Below are positions 27,413-36,563 of a stretch of DNA of 64,000 nucleotides, piece by piece. The position numbers were made by a program, and so were the translations under genes. The notes under the pieces are model-generated. The model made no database searches and was not told the DNA's origin. It saw nothing but the letters and a program-made list of their open reading frames with translations. The stretch's first letter is position 1, and every line of letters begins with the position of its first letter. The DNA is from Streptomyces neyagawaensis (GTDB lineage Bacteria; Actinomycetota; Actinomycetes; Streptomycetales; Streptomycetaceae), in the NCBI RefSeq assembly GCF_023516595.1, contig NZ_JAMGBG010000001.1, forward strand, positions 1 to 64,000. Reading direction: 5' to 3'.

Positions 27413-27844
27413 TCACGCGGTCCCGTCGAGCGGGTGGGCCCCCGCGGCCAGCAGCAGTGCCGCCGTCTCCGGGTGGGGGCCGCACTCCGCCCAGTAGAGC
27501 GGGGGGCGGCCCGTGCCGTGGTCCTCGCGGAGGTTCGGATCGGCGCCGTGCGCGAGGAGTGCGCGCACGGTGTCCGTGTGACCCCAGCAGGCGGCCCCGC
27601 ACAGCGGCGTGCCTTCCGTGCCGTGCCCGCTCTCGGCGTCGGGCGGGGCGCCGGCGGCCAACAGTCGGCGGACCGTGTCGGCCGCCCCGTGCACGGACGC
27701 CGCGTACAGCGGCGTCGTGCCGTCGGCGTCGGCCGTCGCGGGGCAGGCCCCGGCCCGGAGCAACGCGTCGACCGTGGCGGTGTCACCGACCGACGCGGCC
27801 CGGACGAGACGTACGGACAGCTTCTTCTGCCGCCTTCTGTTCAC
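27413..27844 (-). CDS. Small ankyrin-repeat protein
   Basis: A 143-residue protein of about four ankyrin repeats, for example GTTPLYAASVHGAADTVRRL and HTDTVRALLAHGADPN. There is no signal peptide or other domain. The GTG start at 27844 has GGGGAG five bases upstream. It faces the kinase gene tail-to-tail. Role unknown; such proteins usually mediate protein contacts. Confidence 0.85.
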   Translation of the reverse strand: MNRRRQKKLSVRLVRAASVGDTATVDALLRAGACPATADADGTTPLYAASVHGAADTVRRLLAAGAPPDAESGHGTEGTPLCGAACWGHTDTVRALLAHGADPNLREDHGTGRPPLYWAECGPHPETAALLLAAGAHPLDGTA

Positions 27845-27885
27845 TGCTCCCCAGTCCCGCGCGACGACCTGCGGGCCTCACCCCA

Positions 27886-28539
27886 TCACACGCCCTCCTG
27901 GGAGGCGACCTCTTTTCCGCGCCCTCCCGTCACCCCGGTCCCCTTGGTCGCCCCGCGTACGTCGATCGCGGTGAGGGCGAGGGCCAGCAGTCCGGGGACG
28001 AGGAACGCGAGGGGCAGCAGCATCCACGCGCACAGGGCGGCGGTCAGCACCGCCAGCACCACCAGGGCGCTGCCGCCCGGGTCGCGCACGGCGTCGTGGG
28101 CGGCCCCGCGCACGGCGCCGGGCCAGTCGACGGCGGACTCGGTGCGCGCGCAGGCCCGCAGGCCGACCACGGCGGCGCAGACGCCGACGGCGGCGACCGC
28201 CAGGCCGAGGGCGGAGCCGCCGGGGAGGCCCGCGGAGACCAGCGCCAGGTCGACGAGGAGGAGGCCGAGACCGGCGAGGGTGACGAGACCGGCGGCGACG
28301 TCACCGGAGCGCAGCCGTCGCCGCAGCCCGCCGAGGAACCGCCGGGCGGTCACCGGCCGCCCGTCCCGTACGCCCCGCAGCACCTCGCAGGCGGTGGACA
28401 GCGCGGCGGGCAGCGTCACCAACGGCAGGCTCACCACCGCCACGGCGACGCCGACGCTCAGTACGTCGGCGAACAGCGACATCCTCGGTCCGAGGATCTC
28501 GCCCGGCTCCCGGTCGGTCCGCATCGCGCTCACGCTCAC
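27886..28539 (-). CDS. YesL/DUF624-like membrane protein
   Basis: A 217-residue protein with five to six hydrophobic segments, including VLSVGVAVAVVSLPLVTLPA near residue 25. Proteins of the YesL/DUF624 group often sit in sugar ABC operons, as here; their function is unknown. The GTG at 28539 overlaps the upstream permease stop (GTGA), which decides the start and implies translational coupling. An internal ATG at 28524 is the alternative. Confidence 0.7.
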   Translation of the reverse strand: MSVSAMRTDREPGEILGPRMSLFADVLSVGVAVAVVSLPLVTLPAALSTACEVLRGVRDGRPVTARRFLGGLRRRLRSGDVAAGLVTLAGLGLLLVDLALVSAGLPGGSALGLAVAAVGVCAAVVGLRACARTESAVDWPGAVRGAAHDAVRDPGGSALVVLAVLTAALCAWMLLPLAFLVPGLLALALTAIDVRGATKGTGVTGGRGKEVASQEGV

Positions 28540-29312
28540 CCCTTGATCCCCGAGTTGGCCATGCCCTCCACCAGGAACCGCTGGAAGGCGAGGAAGAACA
28601 GCACGATCGGCAGCAGCGCGATGACCGACATGGCGAACATCGGGCCGAACGCCGAGGTGCTCGACGCGTCCACGAACGACCTGAGCGCCAGAGTCAGCGT
28701 GAACTTCTCCGGCGAGAAGAGATAGATCAGCTGGGTGAAGAAGTCGTTCCAGGTCCAGATGAACGTGAAGATGGCGGTGGTGATCAGGGCCGGGCGCGTC
28801 AGCGGCAGGATCACCAGGAAGAAGCTTCGGAACGGTCCACAGCCGTCGATCCGGGCCGCCTCCTCCAGTTCCCTCGGCAGTCCCCGCATGAACTGCACGA
28901 TGAGGAAGACGAAGAACGCCTCCGTGGCCAGGAACTTCGGCAGGATCAGCGGCCAGTAGGTGTTCACCATGCCGAGCTGGTTGAAGATGATGTACTGCGG
29001 GATCAGCACCGCGTGGTGCGGCAGCATGATCGTGGCGATCATGAAGGCGAACAGCGGTCCGCGGAAGCGGAATCGCAGGCGGGCGAAGGCGTACGCGGCG
29101 AGGGAGCAGGACAGGACGTTCCCGAGGACGGCGCCGGTCGCGATCAGCAGGGAGTTGCCGAGCAGTCTGCCGACCGAGATGTCGTTGACGCCCTCCAGGG
29201 CTGTCTCGTAGTTGGACCATTCCAGGCGGCCGGGCAGCAGGTCGAGGCTCGCGATGACCTCGTCCGCCGGTTTCACCGAGGTCGCGAGGAGCCACGCCAG
29301 CGGGTAGAGCAT
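28536..29312 (-). CDS. Sugar ABC permease, MalG-type (N-terminus apparently frameshifted)
   Basis: From the ATG at 29312 the protein is 258 residues and begins inside the first membrane helix (MLYPLAWLLATSVKPADEV). The EAA loop is in ELEEAARIDGCGPFRSF. The same frame continues upstream without a start codon as FAWQRAALHTACLAALLV, the missing half of helix 1. An ATG at 29407 overlaps the previous stop in the usual ATGA manner but is one base out of frame (95 bases apart). The natural gene probably runs from 29407 with a one-base deletion between. Either the gene is damaged or the assembly has an error. Confidence 0.85.
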   Translation of the reverse strand: MLYPLAWLLATSVKPADEVIASLDLLPGRLEWSNYETALEGVNDISVGRLLGNSLLIATGAVLGNVLSCSLAAYAFARLRFRFRGPLFAFMIATIMLPHHAVLIPQYIIFNQLGMVNTYWPLILPKFLATEAFFVFLIVQFMRGLPRELEEAARIDGCGPFRSFFLVILPLTRPALITTAIFTFIWTWNDFFTQLIYLFSPEKFTLTLALRSFVDASSTSAFGPMFAMSVIALLPIVLFFLAFQRFLVEGMANSGIKG

Positions 29313-29403
29313 GACCAGCAGGGCGGCCAGGCACGCGGTGTGCAGGGCCGCGCGCTGCCAGGCGAAGGGCCTGCGTGCGGCGGCGGGTGTTGCGTGGTGG
29401 TGG

Positions 29404-30345
29404 TCATCGGTCCCCCTCGGAGGCGTAGAAGACCCAGGAGCGGGACGTGCGGAACAGGACGGCGGTGACCACGCCGATGGCGAGCAGCAGGACCCAGGCC
29501 ATGGCGGAGGCGTAACCCATGTGGGAGGCGACGAAGCCGCGGTCGTAGAGGTAGAGCGTGTAGAAGAGGGTGGAGTCGGCGGGGCCGCCCTTGCCCGCGC
29601 TGATCGCGAAGGCGGGGGTGAAGACCTGGAAGGCCTGGATGGTCTGGAGGACCAGGTTGAAGAAGATCACCGGTGACAGCATCGGCACGGTGATCGACAG
29701 GAACTGGCGCCATCGCCCGGCGCCGTCGACCTCGGCCGCCTCGTACAACTCCCCCGGGATCTGCTGGAGTCCGGCGAGGAAGATGACCATCGGGGCGCCG
29801 AACTGCCACACCGTCAGCAGGGCCACCGCGAGCAGTGCCCAGCCCGGCTTGTTGACCCAGCCGCCGGTGCCGAGCAGATGGTCGACCGTGCCGCCGTCGT
29901 TGAAGATCGCCCGCCAGACGAGGGCGATGGACATGGAGGCACCGAGGAGGGACGGGGCGTAGAACGCGGAGCGGTAGAAGGCCTTGCCGTGCCGCATGTT
30001 CTTCAGGGCCAGCGCCACCACGAGCGCAAGGGCCAGTTGCAGGGGCACGGCGATGACGACGTACGTCAGAGTCGCCCCGACCGAACGCCAGTAGCGGGGG
30101 TCCTCGGTGAACATCTGCGTGTAGTTGCGCAGGCCCACCCAGCTGGGCGCGTTGAACAGGTCGTAGTCGGTGAAGGAGAGGTAGAGCGATACGGCCATCG
30201 GAAGCAGGGTCAGGACGCAGGCGCCCAGTACCCACGGGGAGAGGAACACCCAGGCGGCGCCCTCGCGTCGGGGCCTGCGGGCGGGCCTGGCGGAGGGTGC
30301 GGCGCCCTCGCCCCGTACGGTCGTCGGCATGTGTGGGGTGGTCAT
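29404..30345 (-). CDS. Sugar ABC permease, MalF-type
   Basis: A 313-residue CUT1 permease with six membrane segments. The N-terminal helix reads AAWVFLSPWVLGACVLTLLP. The EAA loop is QQIPGELYEAAEVDGAGRW near residue 205. A hydrophilic Arg/Pro-rich N-terminus of about 30 residues is typical. ATG at 30345 overlaps the binding-protein stop (ATGA). It pairs with the next permease to form the channel; the ATPase is not encoded nearby, and in Streptomyces a shared MsiK-type ATPase often serves such importers. Confidence 0.92.
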   Translation of the reverse strand: MTTPHMPTTVRGEGAAPSARPARRPRREGAAWVFLSPWVLGACVLTLLPMAVSLYLSFTDYDLFNAPSWVGLRNYTQMFTEDPRYWRSVGATLTYVVIAVPLQLALALVVALALKNMRHGKAFYRSAFYAPSLLGASMSIALVWRAIFNDGGTVDHLLGTGGWVNKPGWALLAVALLTVWQFGAPMVIFLAGLQQIPGELYEAAEVDGAGRWRQFLSITVPMLSPVIFFNLVLQTIQAFQVFTPAFAISAGKGGPADSTLFYTLYLYDRGFVASHMGYASAMAWVLLLAIGVVTAVLFRTSRSWVFYASEGDR

Positions 30346-31628
30346 GACCTCAGCTCCGCCTTCGCCTCGGTGAGGTAGTTCTCGGCGGCCTCTCGGGGGG
30401 ACATCCGCTCGTACGACACCTGGTCGTAGTCGCGCTGGAAGGTGGTCTGCAGGGCGCTGTCGCCGGAGGGTGGCGCCTGGGGCGGCGCCTTCAACTCGCC
30501 CTCAAGAGACGCCTGGTAGTCGTAGATGGTCCGGTCGAAGTCCTTGAGGTCCGGCGCGATCTCCTCGCGGAGGGCCTCGTTGACAGGGATGCCGCGGGTG
30601 GCGCCGAGGATCTTGGCGGCCTGGGGGTCGTTGAGCATGAAGTCGACGAGGCGGACGGACTCCTCGGGGTGACTCGTGTCGGCGGCCACGCCCATGAACA
30701 TCGACGGCTTGAAGTACTGGCCCGGTGTGCCGCCCTCGCCCGAGGGCATCGGCGCGAGCGCGATCTCGGCATCGGGGAGGAGGCCGAGGTAGCCGCTGGC
30801 CGGGGCGTCCCAGTTGTTGTCGGAGAGGGCCCTGCCGCGGCCGAGCGGGGTGTTCTCCACCGTGCCGTCGAGCTGGGTGGTCTCCTCGGCGGGCGAGACG
30901 GCGCCCTCCCGGCGGAGCCTGTCGGTGAACGTCCAGTAGCGGGTCAAGTCTTCTGCTGTGAAGCCGAGTTGCCGGTCCTCGGTGTAGAGGGCCTTGCCGC
31001 GGCCGCGCAGCCAGACCTCGAAGGCGTCCTCGCTCCAGCCGGGGTCCGTGCCGCCCGGCTCACCGGTCCTGCGCGCCAACTCCCGCATGGTGTCGGCCCA
31101 GTCGTTCCAGGTCCAGCCCTCGCGGGGCGGGGCGACCCCGGCCGCCTTCCACTGGCTCGCGTCGTACACGACGGTCTCGGTGCCGCGGGCCTGGGGGATC
31201 GCGTACTGCCTGCCGTCGACCTTCCCGGTGGCGAGGAGTCCCGTGTCGAACGCGTCGGTGTCGAGGGCCGACCGCTGCTCGGCCAAGTCCAGCAGGACGC
31301 CCCCGGAGGCGTACTGGTCGATCATGCGGTAGTCGAGCTGCATGACGTCCGGCGCGTCACCGCCGGCGGCCTGGGTCGCCAGTTTCTGCTTGTAGGCGTC
31401 GTAGCCGGAGAACGAGGTCTGCACCTCGATCCCGGGGTGCCCCTTCTCGAAGAGGTCGACGGCCTGCTGGGTTCTCGCCGCCCGGTCGGGGTTGCCCCAC
31501 CAGGTGTAGCGCAGAACGACCTTGCCGCCGCCGCCCGACTCCTGGGGGCCCGAGCAGCCGCCGAGCATCGCGCACAGAGCGAGGACCACGGCTGTCGCGG
31601 AGGACTTCCTTGTCCTGATTCCGGGCAT
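30342..31628 (-). CDS. Sugar-binding lipoprotein, CUT1 family
   Basis: A 428-residue extracellular solute-binding protein with a lipobox MLGGCSGP (Cys near residue 25). The mature part has VVLRYTWWGNPDRAARTQQA and DAPDVMQLDYRMIDQYA, common to family 1 binding proteins. ATG at 31628 has AGAGGTGAC about ten bases upstream. It heads a four-gene operon (binding protein, two permeases, YesL-like). A LacI-type operator lies just upstream. Confidence 0.92.
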   Translation of the reverse strand: MPGIRTRKSSATAVVLALCAMLGGCSGPQESGGGGKVVLRYTWWGNPDRAARTQQAVDLFEKGHPGIEVQTSFSGYDAYKQKLATQAAGGDAPDVMQLDYRMIDQYASGGVLLDLAEQRSALDTDAFDTGLLATGKVDGRQYAIPQARGTETVVYDASQWKAAGVAPPREGWTWNDWADTMRELARRTGEPGGTDPGWSEDAFEVWLRGRGKALYTEDRQLGFTAEDLTRYWTFTDRLRREGAVSPAEETTQLDGTVENTPLGRGRALSDNNWDAPASGYLGLLPDAEIALAPMPSGEGGTPGQYFKPSMFMGVAADTSHPEESVRLVDFMLNDPQAAKILGATRGIPVNEALREEIAPDLKDFDRTIYDYQASLEGELKAPPQAPPSGDSALQTTFQRDYDQVSYERMSPREAAENYLTEAKAELRS

Positions 31629-31650
31629 GAGTGGGTCACCTCTTTCACTA

Positions 31651-31662
31651 GAAAGCGCTTCC
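31651..31662. promoter_or_regulatory. LacI-type operator upstream of the CUT1 operon
   Basis: GAAAGCGCTTCC has the central AAGCGCTT palindrome typical of LacI-family operators. It lies between the binding-protein start (31628) and the divergent oxidoreductase start (31695). The LacI protein in this window has a different-looking operator, so the cognate regulator is probably elsewhere. Confidence 0.6.
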
Positions 31663-31694
31663 ACCCCCCGCACGAGACCCTAGGGAAGGTCCGG

Positions 31695-33044
31695 ATGTCA
31701 CAACAAGACCCCTGCACCGTCTCCGTGGGACGAAGCCGTGCCGCCGTCGTCGGACTCGGCGCCCGCGCACGGATGTTCACCGAGGCGCTGACGGGCTCCT
31801 TCGCGGACCGGATCGACCTCGTCGGCCTCTGTGACACCAACGCGCACCGCATGGCCGTCCACAACGCCTGGATCGCCGCCGACCACCCCGGCCGCGCGCC
31901 CGTACCGGCCTACGCCGCCGGGGAGTTCGAGGAGATGCTGCGGCGCGAGCGGGTCGACCTGGTGGTGGTGTGCGGTGTGGACCGGTCCCACGACCACTAC
32001 ATCGTGCGGGCCCTGGAGGCGGGCTGCGACGTCGTCACCGAGAAACCGATGACCACCGACGCCGAGCGTGCCCGCCGCATCCTGGACGCGCGCCGCCGGA
32101 CGGGCCGCGAGGTGCGTGTCGCCTTCAACTACCGCTACAACCCGGTGCATTCGGCCGTACGGGAGCTGCTCGCGAGCGGTGAGATCGGCGAGGTCGGCTC
32201 GGTGCACTTCGAGTGGTTGCTCGATCTGCGGCACGGCGCCGACTACTTCCGCCGCTGGCACCGCGACAAGGCGAACTCCGGCGGGCTGCTGGTCCACAAG
32301 TCGACCCACCACTTCGACCTGGTCAACTGGTGGCTCGGCACCCGCCCCGAGACCGTCTTCGCCCAAGGCCGCCTCTTCTTCTACGGCGACGAGGCGGGCC
32401 GGCGCCGAGGACTCGCCCGCGACTACGAACGCGCCCACGGCTCCCCCGCCGCCGAGGGCGACCCCTTCGCGCTCCACCTCGACGACTCCCCCGTCCTCAG
32501 CGCGCTCTACCTGGACGCCGAGGCGGAGGACGGCTACCACCGCGACCGGAACGTCTTCGGCCCCGGCGTGACCATCGAGGACGACATGGCGGTCCTCGTG
32601 CGGTACGCGTCCGGGGCGACCCTGACGTACCACCTGACGGCGTACGCGCCCTGGGAGGGCTACCGCATCGCCTTCAACGGCAGCGAGGGCCGTCTGGAGC
32701 TGCTGGTCGAGGAGTCGACGTGGACCCGCCCGCACGTCCGGGTCACCGGGGCGACCCCCGTCCTGCACGGCACGGAGACCGGCGACGAGGCCGGTCGGAC
32801 CGAGCTGCTCGTACGGCGGTTATGGGAGCGGCCGCGTGAGGTGAAGGTCGCGACGGGCGAGGGCGGACACGGCGGCGGGGACGTACGGATGCTGACCGAC
32901 CTGTTCGGGGACCACGTCCCCGACGAACTGGGCCGCGCCGCGGACGCGGTGGACGGGGCGAGGTCCCTGGTGACAGGGCTGGCGGCGAACCGGTCGCTGG
33001 AGACGGGGGCTCCGGTGGCCGCACGGGAGTTGCTGGACGTGTGA
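31695..33044 (+). CDS. Gfo/Idh/MocA oxidoreductase (large form)
   Basis: A 449-residue NAD(P)-dependent oxidoreductase. The Rossmann segment is AAVVGLGARARMFTEAL. The TEKPMTT triad is near residue 118, followed by VAFNYRYNPVHSAVREL. GGLLVHKSTHHFDLVNWW carries the His expected in the active site. It is longer than the usual 330-390 residues because of an insert near residues 230-290. ATG at 31695 has AGGGAAGG six bases upstream. It diverges from the CUT1 importer, so it likely acts on the imported sugar. Confidence 0.87.
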   Translation: MSQQDPCTVSVGRSRAAVVGLGARARMFTEALTGSFADRIDLVGLCDTNAHRMAVHNAWIAADHPGRAPVPAYAAGEFEEMLRRERVDLVVVCGVDRSHDHYIVRALEAGCDVVTEKPMTTDAERARRILDARRRTGREVRVAFNYRYNPVHSAVRELLASGEIGEVGSVHFEWLLDLRHGADYFRRWHRDKANSGGLLVHKSTHHFDLVNWWLGTRPETVFAQGRLFFYGDEAGRRRGLARDYERAHGSPAAEGDPFALHLDDSPVLSALYLDAEAEDGYHRDRNVFGPGVTIEDDMAVLVRYASGATLTYHLTAYAPWEGYRIAFNGSEGRLELLVEESTWTRPHVRVTGATPVLHGTETGDEAGRTELLVRRLWERPREVKVATGEGGHGGGDVRMLTDLFGDHVPDELGRAADAVDGARSLVTGLAANRSLETGAPVAARELLDV

Positions 33045-33118
33045 GTCGGCCAAGGCCGACGGAGGCCGCGGAGGCACCGCGCGACCGTGCCGCCGTCGGT
33101 GTTCCCCGCTCGGCGAGG

Positions 33119-34342
33119 TCACCAGACGAGGTCGAGGGTCTCCGGGGAGCGGTGGATCAAGGTCGGTCGCATGATGATTCGTTGATCGTCCGCGAGGCGC
33201 AGCCCCGGCATGCGGCGGGTCAGGAGTTCCAGGGTGATGCGGAGTTGTTCGCGGGCGAGGGTGGAGCCGGGGCAGGCGTGGACGCCGAGGCCGAAGGAGA
33301 GGTGGCGGGCGGCCGCGGTGCGGGTGATGTCGAAGTCGTCGGGGTCGGGGTGGCGGGAGCCGTCGCGGTTGGCTCCGCCGAAGGCGAGGAACACCGGTGA
33401 GCCGGCGGGCAGTTCGGTGCCCGCGAGGGTGACCGCCCGGGTGGTGACCCGACGGAAGCCCTGCAGGGCCGTGTCGTACCGGGCGGCCTCCTCGATGGCG
33501 GCCGGTATGCGGTCCGGGTGGGCGCAGAGCAGCTCCCACTGGCGGGGGTGGCGCAGGAGGTGCAGGAGGGTCGTGCCGATGAGGGCCGTGGTCGTCAGAT
33601 GCCCGGCGATGAGCAGGTTCTGCAGATGGGCGACCAGCTCGTGGCGTTGATCGAGCGTCAGTTCGCCGTCGCCCGGCCCGGCGACGGAGGTGATGAGCTC
33701 GGTGACCAGGTCCTCGCGGGGGTCGGCGCGGCGGGCGCGCACGAACGCGTCGACGCGGTGGGACATCGCCACCACGTCCTCGGCGGCGGCGATCTGCTCG
33801 GCCTCCGCCAGGGGCCGGAAGAGCAGTTCTTCGAGCCGGTGACCGCCGTGCACCAGGGCCGGTACGTCCGCCGGGTCGAACCCGACGAGGCGTCCGATGA
33901 CGTCGCCGGGCAGCTTCCCGGCGTAGGCGGCCATCAGTTCGACCCGGCCGTCCTTCTCGAAGCCGTCGAGGAGCGCGGCGGCCCGCTCGGCGGCGTACGG
34001 GAGGACGGCGCCGACCCGCGCGGGCGACAGGCCGCGCACGATGGGCGCCCGCAGCGCCTGGTGCGGGGCCCCGTCGGCGGTCACCACGACCGGCCGGCCG
34101 CCGAAGCCGCCGGCCAGCACGGCCAGGGCGGCGGGCGCGGGCATCACGTCGGGGCGCAGCGCGTTGGCCGACGAGAAGTCCTCCGGCCGCCGCAGCACCT
34201 CCCGCACATCCGCGTCCCGGACCACCAGCCACGAGTCCAGCTCCGGCACATAGGTGAGCCCCTGCGCCGCCCGCGCCCGCGCGTAGTGCGGATACGGATC
34301 CCGCTGCAACTCGTCGAGCCTGGCGTGCAGTTCACGGTCCAC
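33119..34342 (-). CDS. Cytochrome P450
   Basis: A 407-residue soluble P450. The I-helix segment is LLIAGHLTTTALIG. The ExxR region lies in the DTALQGFRRVT stretch. The heme-binding loop FGLGVHACPGSTLAREQL has the axial Cys near 356. Length and motifs fit bacterial CYPs of the CYP105/107 type. No ferredoxin gene is adjacent, so electron partners are elsewhere. Its C-terminus faces that of the oxidoreductase. Confidence 0.95.
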   Translation of the reverse strand: MDRELHARLDELQRDPYPHYARARAAQGLTYVPELDSWLVVRDADVREVLRRPEDFSSANALRPDVMPAPAALAVLAGGFGGRPVVVTADGAPHQALRAPIVRGLSPARVGAVLPYAAERAAALLDGFEKDGRVELMAAYAGKLPGDVIGRLVGFDPADVPALVHGGHRLEELLFRPLAEAEQIAAAEDVVAMSHRVDAFVRARRADPREDLVTELITSVAGPGDGELTLDQRHELVAHLQNLLIAGHLTTTALIGTTLLHLLRHPRQWELLCAHPDRIPAAIEEAARYDTALQGFRRVTTRAVTLAGTELPAGSPVFLAFGGANRDGSRHPDPDDFDITRTAAARHLSFGLGVHACPGSTLAREQLRITLELLTRRMPGLRLADDQRIIMRPTLIHRSPETLDLVW

Positions 34343-34529
34343 GAGGGTGCACCTTCCGGCCGGGGCGGGACGTGCGGACGGGGCTCATGCTGCCGTACGC
34401 GGGGTGGCGGCGGTAGGTCCCGCGCGGCTTGCCTGCTCGCGCCCGGTAGCGCGTGCAGTGATCGTTCGTGGGACAGGGGCGGTTCGACGCGTCCGCCGTG
34501 TCCCCGATTGTTCACCTACGATCGGCTTC

Positions 34530-35033
34530 GTGGTCCTCTTCTCCCTCGAACGCCTCTCCAGCCTTCCCACCGACGTGGCCTGGCAGCGTCTCACCGACTG
34601 GCATCGCCACGCCGACGTCGTCCCCCTGACCCGGGTCACCGTCCGCACGCCTCCCCCGACCGCCGAGGGCACGGTCTTCGTCGCCCGCAGCGGTATCGGC
34701 CCCCTCTCCTTCGACGATCCGATGGAGGTGGTGGTGTGGCAGCCGCCGGAGGGCGGAGGGGTGGGGCGGTGTCGGCTCGTCAAACACGGGTCCCTCGTCC
34801 TGGGGTGGGCGGAGATCGAGGTCCATCCGTACGTCGACGGTGGCCGAGGGGAGGGGCACGGCGACGAGAGCGACCACATCGGCGCCCCCGTCGCTTCGCG
34901 CGTCCTGTGGCGCGAGGAACTGCGTGTCCACCGGCTGCCGGGCTTCTGCGACCGGCCCCTTGGATGGCTGTCCCGGCGGATGTTCGGGCGTGCGATGGAC
35001 GGGCTGCTGGAGGAGACGCCCTCCGGGCGCTGA
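34530..35033 (+). CDS. SRPBCC-type (polyketide cyclase-like) protein
   Basis: A 167-residue protein with the START/SRPBCC pattern: FSLERLSSLPTDVAWQRLTD at the N-terminus, strands through GPLSFDDPMEVVVWQPP, and a C-terminal helix RRMFGRAMDGLLEE. These proteins bind hydrophobic ligands in a cavity. The start is GTG at 34530; the open frame extends upstream to 34347, but that part is low-complexity. Divergent from the P450. Function not known. Confidence 0.7.
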   Translation: MVLFSLERLSSLPTDVAWQRLTDWHRHADVVPLTRVTVRTPPPTAEGTVFVARSGIGPLSFDDPMEVVVWQPPEGGGVGRCRLVKHGSLVLGWAEIEVHPYVDGGRGEGHGDESDHIGAPVASRVLWREELRVHRLPGFCDRPLGWLSRRMFGRAMDGLLEETPSGR

Positions 35034-35103
35034 GCACGTCCACGGGTCGGCACTCGACCGTGCGCCCAACTGCCGGAGGCGTCCTACCTCGCCGCGAGCA
35101 GGG

Positions 35104-35709
35104 TCAGGAGGCGCTCCAGTGGGGGTCGCGGCCCAGGTAGCGCAGGAGGACCGCCACGTCGTCGTCGCCCTCGTCGGGCGTCAGGGCCGCGGCGTACGCG
35201 CCGTAGGGGCGGAGTGGCTCGACGATCTCCCCGGCGACCTCGAGGAGGGGGCGGGCGAGCGCGGGGGTGAGCGGCGAGGGTCGACCCGTCGCCAGAGCGA
35301 TGTCCCAGGCGTGGACCGCTGCGTCCAGCCCGCAGGCCGCCGAGCCGGACCACGGGGACAACGTGTGCGGCGGTACCGGTACGGGCACCTCGGCGGCGTC
35401 CCGGTCGACCCCCGCCCACGCCTTCGCCGCGCGGGCCAGGGCGTCCTCCAGGAACGCCGCCGGGTCCACCCCCTCCAGGTCGCCCGACGGGGCGAACGGG
35501 TCGAAGTCGGGGCCGGGTTCGCCGGTCAGCGCGGCGGCATAGCCGATCTGGTCGCCGACGGCGTGCTGGAAGACCTGGGTGACGGTCCAGCCCGCGCAGG
35601 GCGTCGGCCGGTGCCAGCCGTCGGCGGGGACGGCGTGGACCACCGTGCGCAGTGCCATGTGGGAGGCGTCCAGGACGTCCCAGCCGCTGGAGGTCATGTC
35701 ATCGCTCAT
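35104..35709 (-). CDS. TIGR03086 family (DinB/maleylpyruvate isomerase-like) protein
   Basis: A 201-residue helical-bundle protein. The motif GWHRPTPCAGWTVTQVFQHA (residues about 31-50) and VHAWDIALATG near 137 match the TIGR03086 metal-binding group, related to mycothiol-dependent enzymes. His residues in those two motifs are the likely metal ligands. The reaction is unknown. It lies in the same direction as the membrane protein at 35750. Confidence 0.85.
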   Translation of the reverse strand: MSDDMTSSGWDVLDASHMALRTVVHAVPADGWHRPTPCAGWTVTQVFQHAVGDQIGYAAALTGEPGPDFDPFAPSGDLEGVDPAAFLEDALARAAKAWAGVDRDAAEVPVPVPPHTLSPWSGSAACGLDAAVHAWDIALATGRPSPLTPALARPLLEVAGEIVEPLRPYGAYAAALTPDEGDDDVAVLLRYLGRDPHWSAS

Positions 35710-35749
35710 CAGAGGTTCCCCGTTCGTGGTGCCGTCGACGTCATCGTGA

Positions 35750-36469
35750 TCAATGGTGCGGGGTGCTGTCGCGGGGGGTGGCGAGGCCGTCCCGGCGGTC
35801 GCGGTCGCCGTCGCCGGTGGTGCTGAGGAGGGTGTCGCAGATCTCGCGCAGCTTGTCGGTGGCCTGCTTGGAGAACAGGCCGCACAGGCCGGCTATGCCG
35901 GAGAAGCCGTACGGGTTGGTGGCGCCGGCGCCGGAGCTGCCGGCGAAGAGGCCGCCGCGCAGCAGCAGGTAGACGAGGAGCGCGAGGGCCACGCCGATGC
36001 CGGCGCGCAGCAGGTACCACCAGAGCCAGCTCGCGTAGAGCCGCCGGTTGCCGACGTACGTCGCGAAGGAGGTGGCCGCGTGGACGAAGCTGCCGAGCGC
36101 ACTGCACACCACCACGGCCAGCAGCATCGCCGTGTCCGCGGTCAGCGCCCAGTCGCCGAAGCCGAACGGCGACCAGCGGGCGGTGGCCGCGGGGTCCGCC
36201 CCCGGCTCGACCGTCGCCAGGACCACCGGCCACAGCGTCACGAGGGCGCCGCAGACGAAGACCACGTCGACGAGGAGGAAGAGGCCGAGCACGGTGGTCG
36301 CGGGTGTCGACAGCCGACGCTTGTCGCGGGTGCCGTCGGCTCCCCCGCCGGCCTCGCCGTCGTCCGGGCCCGAGCCCGTGCCGCCGTCGCCCCCGTCCAG
36401 GCCGGTGGCGCCGTCGGGGCCCTCGTCCATGCCCTCGCCCGCGCCGTGCCCCACGCTCACCGTGCTCAA
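35750..36469 (-). CDS. Membrane protein of unknown function
   Basis: A 239-residue protein with a Gly/Asp-rich N-terminal 45 residues and then four hydrophobic segments, for example TTVLGLFLLVDVVFVCGALV and GIGVALALLVYLLL. A soluble C-terminal tail follows (KQATDKLREICDTLLSTTG). No motif was recognised. Divergent from nothing close; it precedes the TIGR03086 gene by about 40 bases and may be co-transcribed. Confidence 0.75.
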   Translation of the reverse strand: MSTVSVGHGAGEGMDEGPDGATGLDGGDGGTGSGPDDGEAGGGADGTRDKRRLSTPATTVLGLFLLVDVVFVCGALVTLWPVVLATVEPGADPAATARWSPFGFGDWALTADTAMLLAVVVCSALGSFVHAATSFATYVGNRRLYASWLWWYLLRAGIGVALALLVYLLLRGGLFAGSSGAGATNPYGFSGIAGLCGLFSKQATDKLREICDTLLSTTGDGDRDRRDGLATPRDSTPHH

Positions 36470-36563
36470 CTGACCGCCCCCGTCGTACTGTTGCCGTTTC
36501 CTGGACGGTCAACCCTGCCGTCCGGGCGGTCAAGTCACAAGTCGGGCGGTCCCTGGGCGGGCG

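Noticed and set aside
28825..28842. A further match to the LacI operator core GGAACGGTCCA
   Set aside because: It lies inside the permease gene and the codons explain it; a single internal match is expected by chance.
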